This document shows positions 61,187 to 64,000 of a DNA stretch of 64,000 bases, one piece after another. The notes under the pieces are model-generated. The model made no database searches and was not told the origin of the DNA. It saw nothing but the letters and a program-made list of their open reading frames with translations. Location: the NCBI RefSeq assembly GCF_014650755.1, contig NZ_BMVO01000024.1:40900-104899 (forward strand). Reading direction: 5' to 3'. How positions within the stretch are numbered: the first letter of the stretch is position 1; every line of letters begins with the position of its first letter. The DNA is from Streptomyces chryseus (lineage in GTDB: Bacteria > Actinomycetota > Actinomycetes > Streptomycetales > Streptomycetaceae). Made by a program: the position numbers and the translations under genes.

Positions 61187-62362
61187 GTGCGTACCACTGT
61201 CGCGATCATCGGAGCCGGCCCGGCCGGCCTTCTGCTCGCCCGGCTGCTGCACGGCGCCGGCATCGACTGCGTCGTCCTGGAGAGCAGGACCCGCGCGTAC
61301 GTCGAACAGCGCCAGCGCGCCGGCATCCTCGAACAGGGCACCGTCGACGCCCTGCGCGCCTGCGGGGCGGGCGCCCGCATGGACGCCGAAGGGCTCGTCC
61401 ACCACGGCATCGAGCTGCGCTTCGACCGCCGCCGCCACCGCATCGGCTTCCCCGAACTGACCGGCGGCCGGTCGGTGACGGTGTACGCCCAGACCGAGGT
61501 CGTCAAAGACCTGATCGCCCTCCAGCTGGCCGAGGGGCCGCCCCTCCTCTTCGAGGCGCGGGCCCTCGCCGTCGAGAAGCCGGAATCCGACCATCCGGTC
61601 GTCCGCTTCACCCACGCGGGCCGCGAGCAGACTCTCGACTGCGACTACGTCGTCGGCTGCGACGGCTTCCACGGCATCGCGCGCGCCGCCGTCCCGGACG
61701 AGATCCGCCGTACGTACGAGCGCACCTATCCCTACTCCTGGCTCGGCATCCTGGCCGATGTCCCGCCGTCCTGCGACGAGTTGATCTACGCGCGCGGTGA
61801 GGACGGCTTCGCGCTGCACAGCATGCGCTCGCCCACCGTCTCGCGCCTCTACCTCCAGGTCCCCAACGGAACCGACCCCGCCGACTGGTCCGACGAGCGG
61901 ATCTGGGACGAACTCGACCGGCGCTTCGCGACGGACGACGGCGACTGGAGACTGGCGCGCGGCCCGATCACCTCGAAGTCGGTGACACCGATGCGCAGTC
62001 ACGTCACCGAGCCGATGCGCTACGGACGGGTCTTCCTGGCCGGTGACGCGGCGCACATCGTGCCGCCCACCGGGGCCAAGGGGCTCAACCTGGCGGTGTC
62101 CGACGTTCGGGTCCTGGCCCGCGCCTTCGCGCACCACCACCGCACCGGATCGGACGAACTCCTCGACTCCTACTCGCACTTGTGTCTGAGACGGGTGTGG
62201 CAAGCCACCCGTTTCTCGTACGACATGACTACGATGTTGCACAGTCAACCAGGCGAGAACGCGTTCGACACCCGAGTGCATCTCGCACGACTGCACCGTC
62301 TCGCTGCCTCCGCGCCCGCCGCCGCGGAACTGGCCGCGAACTACACAGGACTGCCTCTCTGA
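61187..62362 (+). CDS. pobA: 4-hydroxybenzoate 3-monooxygenase
   Basis: 391 residues from GTG 61187. FAD loop GAGPAGLLLARLL, EQRQRAGILEQG for the substrate loop, VGCDGFHG for the second FAD/NADPH motif, and LAGDAAHIVPPTGAKGLNLA. PobA turns 4-hydroxybenzoate into protocatechuate. The operon context (thiolase, aldehyde dehydrogenase, IclR regulator) supports the call. Four bases separate it from the thiolase stop. Confidence 0.93.
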   Translation: MRTTVAIIGAGPAGLLLARLLHGAGIDCVVLESRTRAYVEQRQRAGILEQGTVDALRACGAGARMDAEGLVHHGIELRFDRRRHRIGFPELTGGRSVTVYAQTEVVKDLIALQLAEGPPLLFEARALAVEKPESDHPVVRFTHAGREQTLDCDYVVGCDGFHGIARAAVPDEIRRTYERTYPYSWLGILADVPPSCDELIYARGEDGFALHSMRSPTVSRLYLQVPNGTDPADWSDERIWDELDRRFATDDGDWRLARGPITSKSVTPMRSHVTEPMRYGRVFLAGDAAHIVPPTGAKGLNLAVSDVRVLARAFAHHHRTGSDELLDSYSHLCLRRVWQATRFSYDMTTMLHSQPGENAFDTRVHLARLHRLAASAPAAAELAANYTGLPL

Positions 62363-62374
62363 CTGGAGATCCGC

Positions 62375-63811
62375 ATGCCCCTGCTCGACCCCAAGACCTG
62401 GCAGCCCGTCCGGCTCTCGGGCGGTGAGTCGGACGTCGTCGAGCCGGCCACGGGCGAAACGCTCGGCCGTGTCACGCTCGCCTCCGCGGACGACGTCGGC
62501 ACGGCAGCCCGGACCGCCGGGGCCGTCCAGACGGCTTGGGCCCGCACGCCCCACTCCGCACGGGCCGCCGTACTGCGCCGCGCCGGGGACCTCTTCACCG
62601 CGCACGCCGACGAGTTGCGGGAATGGCTCGTACGGGAGTCGGGCTCCATACCCGGCAAGGCCGACTTCGAGCTCCACGTCGCCGCCCAGGAGTGCTACGA
62701 GGCCGCCGCGCTCGCCTCCCGCCCCGCCGGGCAGGTGCTGCCGAGCGAGGCCCTGCGGCTGTCGTACACCCGCCGGGTGCCGGTCGGGGTGGTCGGTGTC
62801 ATCGCACCGTTCAACGCCCCGCTGATCCTCGCCATCCGCTCGGTGGCCCCGGCGCTCGCCCTCGGCAACGGCGTACTGCTGAAGCCCGATCCGCGCACGG
62901 CGGTCTGCGGCGGCCTGGCCCTGGCCGCCGTGTTCGCCGAGGCGGGGCTGCCGGAAGGGCTGCTGCACGTCCTGCCGGGCGGGGCCGGGGCCGGGCAGGC
63001 GCTGGTCGCAGACCCGGACGTGCCGGTCGTCTCCTTCACCGGGTCCACGGCGGCGGGCCGCGCGGTGGGCGAGGCAGCCGGGCGCGCTCTCAAGCGCGCT
63101 CACCTCGAACTGGGCGGCAACTCCGCCCTCGTCGTCCTGGAGGACGCCGACCTCGAAGGCGCCGTCGCCCAGGCGTCCTGGGGTTCCTTCTTCCACCAGG
63201 GCCAGATCTGCATGACCACGGGCCGCCACCTCGTGCACGAGTCGCTGTACGAGGAGTACGTCGAACGGCTCGCCGCCAAGGCCGAGTCCCTGGCCGTCGG
63301 CGACCCGCACCGGGAGAAGGTGCACCTGGGGCCGATCATCGACCAGGGGCAACTGGACAAGATCCACGCCCTGGTGGAGGCCAGCACGGCCGGCGGCGCG
63401 AAGCTCGTGGCGGGGGGTACGCACAGCGGCCTCTTCTACCGGCCGACCGTGCTCGCGGGCGTCGGCGACGACACTCCGGCGTACGCCGAGGAGGTGTTCG
63501 GCCCCGTGGCTCCGGTCCGCTCCTTCAGCACCCTGGACGAGGCGGCGACCCTGGCGTCGGCGAGCCCGTACGGCCTCTCCCTGGGCATCGTCACCCGTGA
63601 CACCGCGCTCGGGATCCAGCTCGCGGACCGCATCCCCACCGGCATCGTCCACATCAACGACCAGACGGTGAACGACGAGGCGGTCGCGCCCTTCGGCGGA
63701 GTCGCCGCGTCCGGCACCGGGGCGCGCTTCGGCGGCGAGGCGAACCTGGACGCCTTCACCGAGGTGCGCTGGACGACGGTACGCCGCGAACCGGCGGACC
63801 ACCCCTTCTAG
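62375..63811 (+). CDS. Benzaldehyde/vanillin-type aldehyde dehydrogenase
   Basis: 478 residues. Catalytic Cys279 (GQICMTTG), ELGGNSAL general-base Glu region and FTGSTAAGRAVG cofactor loop intact. Sequence style (APFNAPLILAIRSVAPALALGN) fits benzaldehyde/salicylaldehyde dehydrogenases. It would feed aromatic acids to PobA. Substrate range is inferred. Confidence 0.88.
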   Translation: MPLLDPKTWQPVRLSGGESDVVEPATGETLGRVTLASADDVGTAARTAGAVQTAWARTPHSARAAVLRRAGDLFTAHADELREWLVRESGSIPGKADFELHVAAQECYEAAALASRPAGQVLPSEALRLSYTRRVPVGVVGVIAPFNAPLILAIRSVAPALALGNGVLLKPDPRTAVCGGLALAAVFAEAGLPEGLLHVLPGGAGAGQALVADPDVPVVSFTGSTAAGRAVGEAAGRALKRAHLELGGNSALVVLEDADLEGAVAQASWGSFFHQGQICMTTGRHLVHESLYEEYVERLAAKAESLAVGDPHREKVHLGPIIDQGQLDKIHALVEASTAGGAKLVAGGTHSGLFYRPTVLAGVGDDTPAYAEEVFGPVAPVRSFSTLDEAATLASASPYGLSLGIVTRDTALGIQLADRIPTGIVHINDQTVNDEAVAPFGGVAASGTGARFGGEANLDAFTEVRWTTVRREPADHPF

Positions 63812-63887
63812 GAACGACCCCGGGCGCGGGACGCGCGAGGGCCCGGCCGCACGTCGCGACGCTGTTGGTTAATTCGGGCCCTGCGTG

Positions 63888-63930
63888 ACGTCGGCCTTCA
63901 AGACCCGGTTGTGGTCTTGAAGGCCGACGT
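63888..63930. terminator. Perfect 18-bp hairpin, operon end or IS edge
   Basis: Arms 63888-63905 and 63913-63930 are exact complements with a seven-base loop, 76 bases after the dehydrogenase stop and just before a transposase-like start. Either the operon terminator into which an element inserted, or part of the element. Confidence 0.65.
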
Positions 63931-63936
63931 TGTCGT

Positions 63937-64000
63937 ATGGGATGGGTGCGGATGTCGATGCAGCCGAAGGGATCTGGGGAGATCCCGGCGGAGACGGTGC
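63937..64000 (+). mobile_element. IS1182-type transposase, 5' fragment cut by window edge
   Basis: In-frame starts at 63937, 63946 and 63952; the latter gives MSMQPKGSGEIPAETV, which matches how IS1182-family transposases begin (MS-x-x-P-x...IPEET). The rest is outside the window, so identity rests on 16 residues. Confidence 0.5.

Overview
The window is from a streptomycete or a very close actinomycete. Base composition is strongly GC-rich with G/C in nearly all third codon positions, GTG and TTG starts are frequent, and genes overlap through ATGA/GTGA junctions. The gene set is also typical: GlgM/GlgC, SpoIIE-type PAS-GAF-PP2C-ATPase phosphatase, SCO0930-type lipoprotein, an RmdA-like GGDEF-EAL protein, DUF574 methyltransferase, egtABCD and a tandem IclR regulator. 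The order cytochrome b - SdhA - SdhB next to a LysR gene, an RmdA-like gene and an SCO0930-like lipoprotein agrees with my recollection of the S. coelicolor SCO0922-SCO0930 region. No rRNA, tRNA or CRISPR array was seen. The last 64 bases look like the start of an IS1182-type transposase.

Layout. 1-8.7 kb: the end of a secreted Rpf-LysM-M23 cell-wall hydrolase, an EamA-type transporter, a FhuF-like Fe-S protein, a glycogen/maltose-1-phosphate pair (glgM, glgC), an SDR protein with a built-in Cys4 knuckle, an HD-domain protein and a 61-residue peptide gene of unknown role. 8.7-16.1 kb: a lipase-maturation-factor homologue, a yndJ-DUF1990 operon with two perfect 14-bp palindromes upstream, a SpoIIE-like phosphatase, a WS/DGAT acyltransferase and a Nei-type glycosylase. 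16.1-22.9 kb: a LytTR/LytS two-component system wrapped around a DUF485-ActP solute symporter, flanked on one side by an anti-sigma factor and on the other by an ECF sigma factor. 23.2-31.3 kb: envelope functions (CapA lipoprotein, amino-acid permease, UspA, polysaccharide deacetylase, class F sortase with two related C-terminally anchored surface proteins, DUF4239 protein, polyproline membrane protein). 31.5-40.2 kb: SCO0930-like lipoprotein, methyltransferase-RmdA pair and the LysR/sdhCAB respiratory block.

40.2-43.3 kb is the most striking segment. A small EspC-like protein with a YxxxD type VII secretion signal is followed by a WXG-domain protein whose C-terminal domain has a calpain/papain-like Cys-His-Asn arrangement (GH...NPWG). 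Next comes a lipoprotein that resembles chagasin (I42), a family known for inhibiting papain-fold cysteine proteases, and then a small overlapping gene. I read this as a type VII secreted protease effector with a protease-inhibitor immunity lipoprotein.

43.3-64 kb: a class II UvrA-like ATPase, a luciferase-like oxidoreductase, a HAD phosphatase, dodecin, the ergothioneine operon egtABCD, a PARG-like gene convergent with a PemK/MazF-like gene, a GH18 hydrolase, a LacI-controlled MFS/hydrolase pair, and an aromatic-acid block (IclR-IclR regulator, thiolase, 4-hydroxybenzoate hydroxylase, benzaldehyde-type dehydrogenase) ending at an insertion element boundary marked by a perfect 18-bp hairpin.
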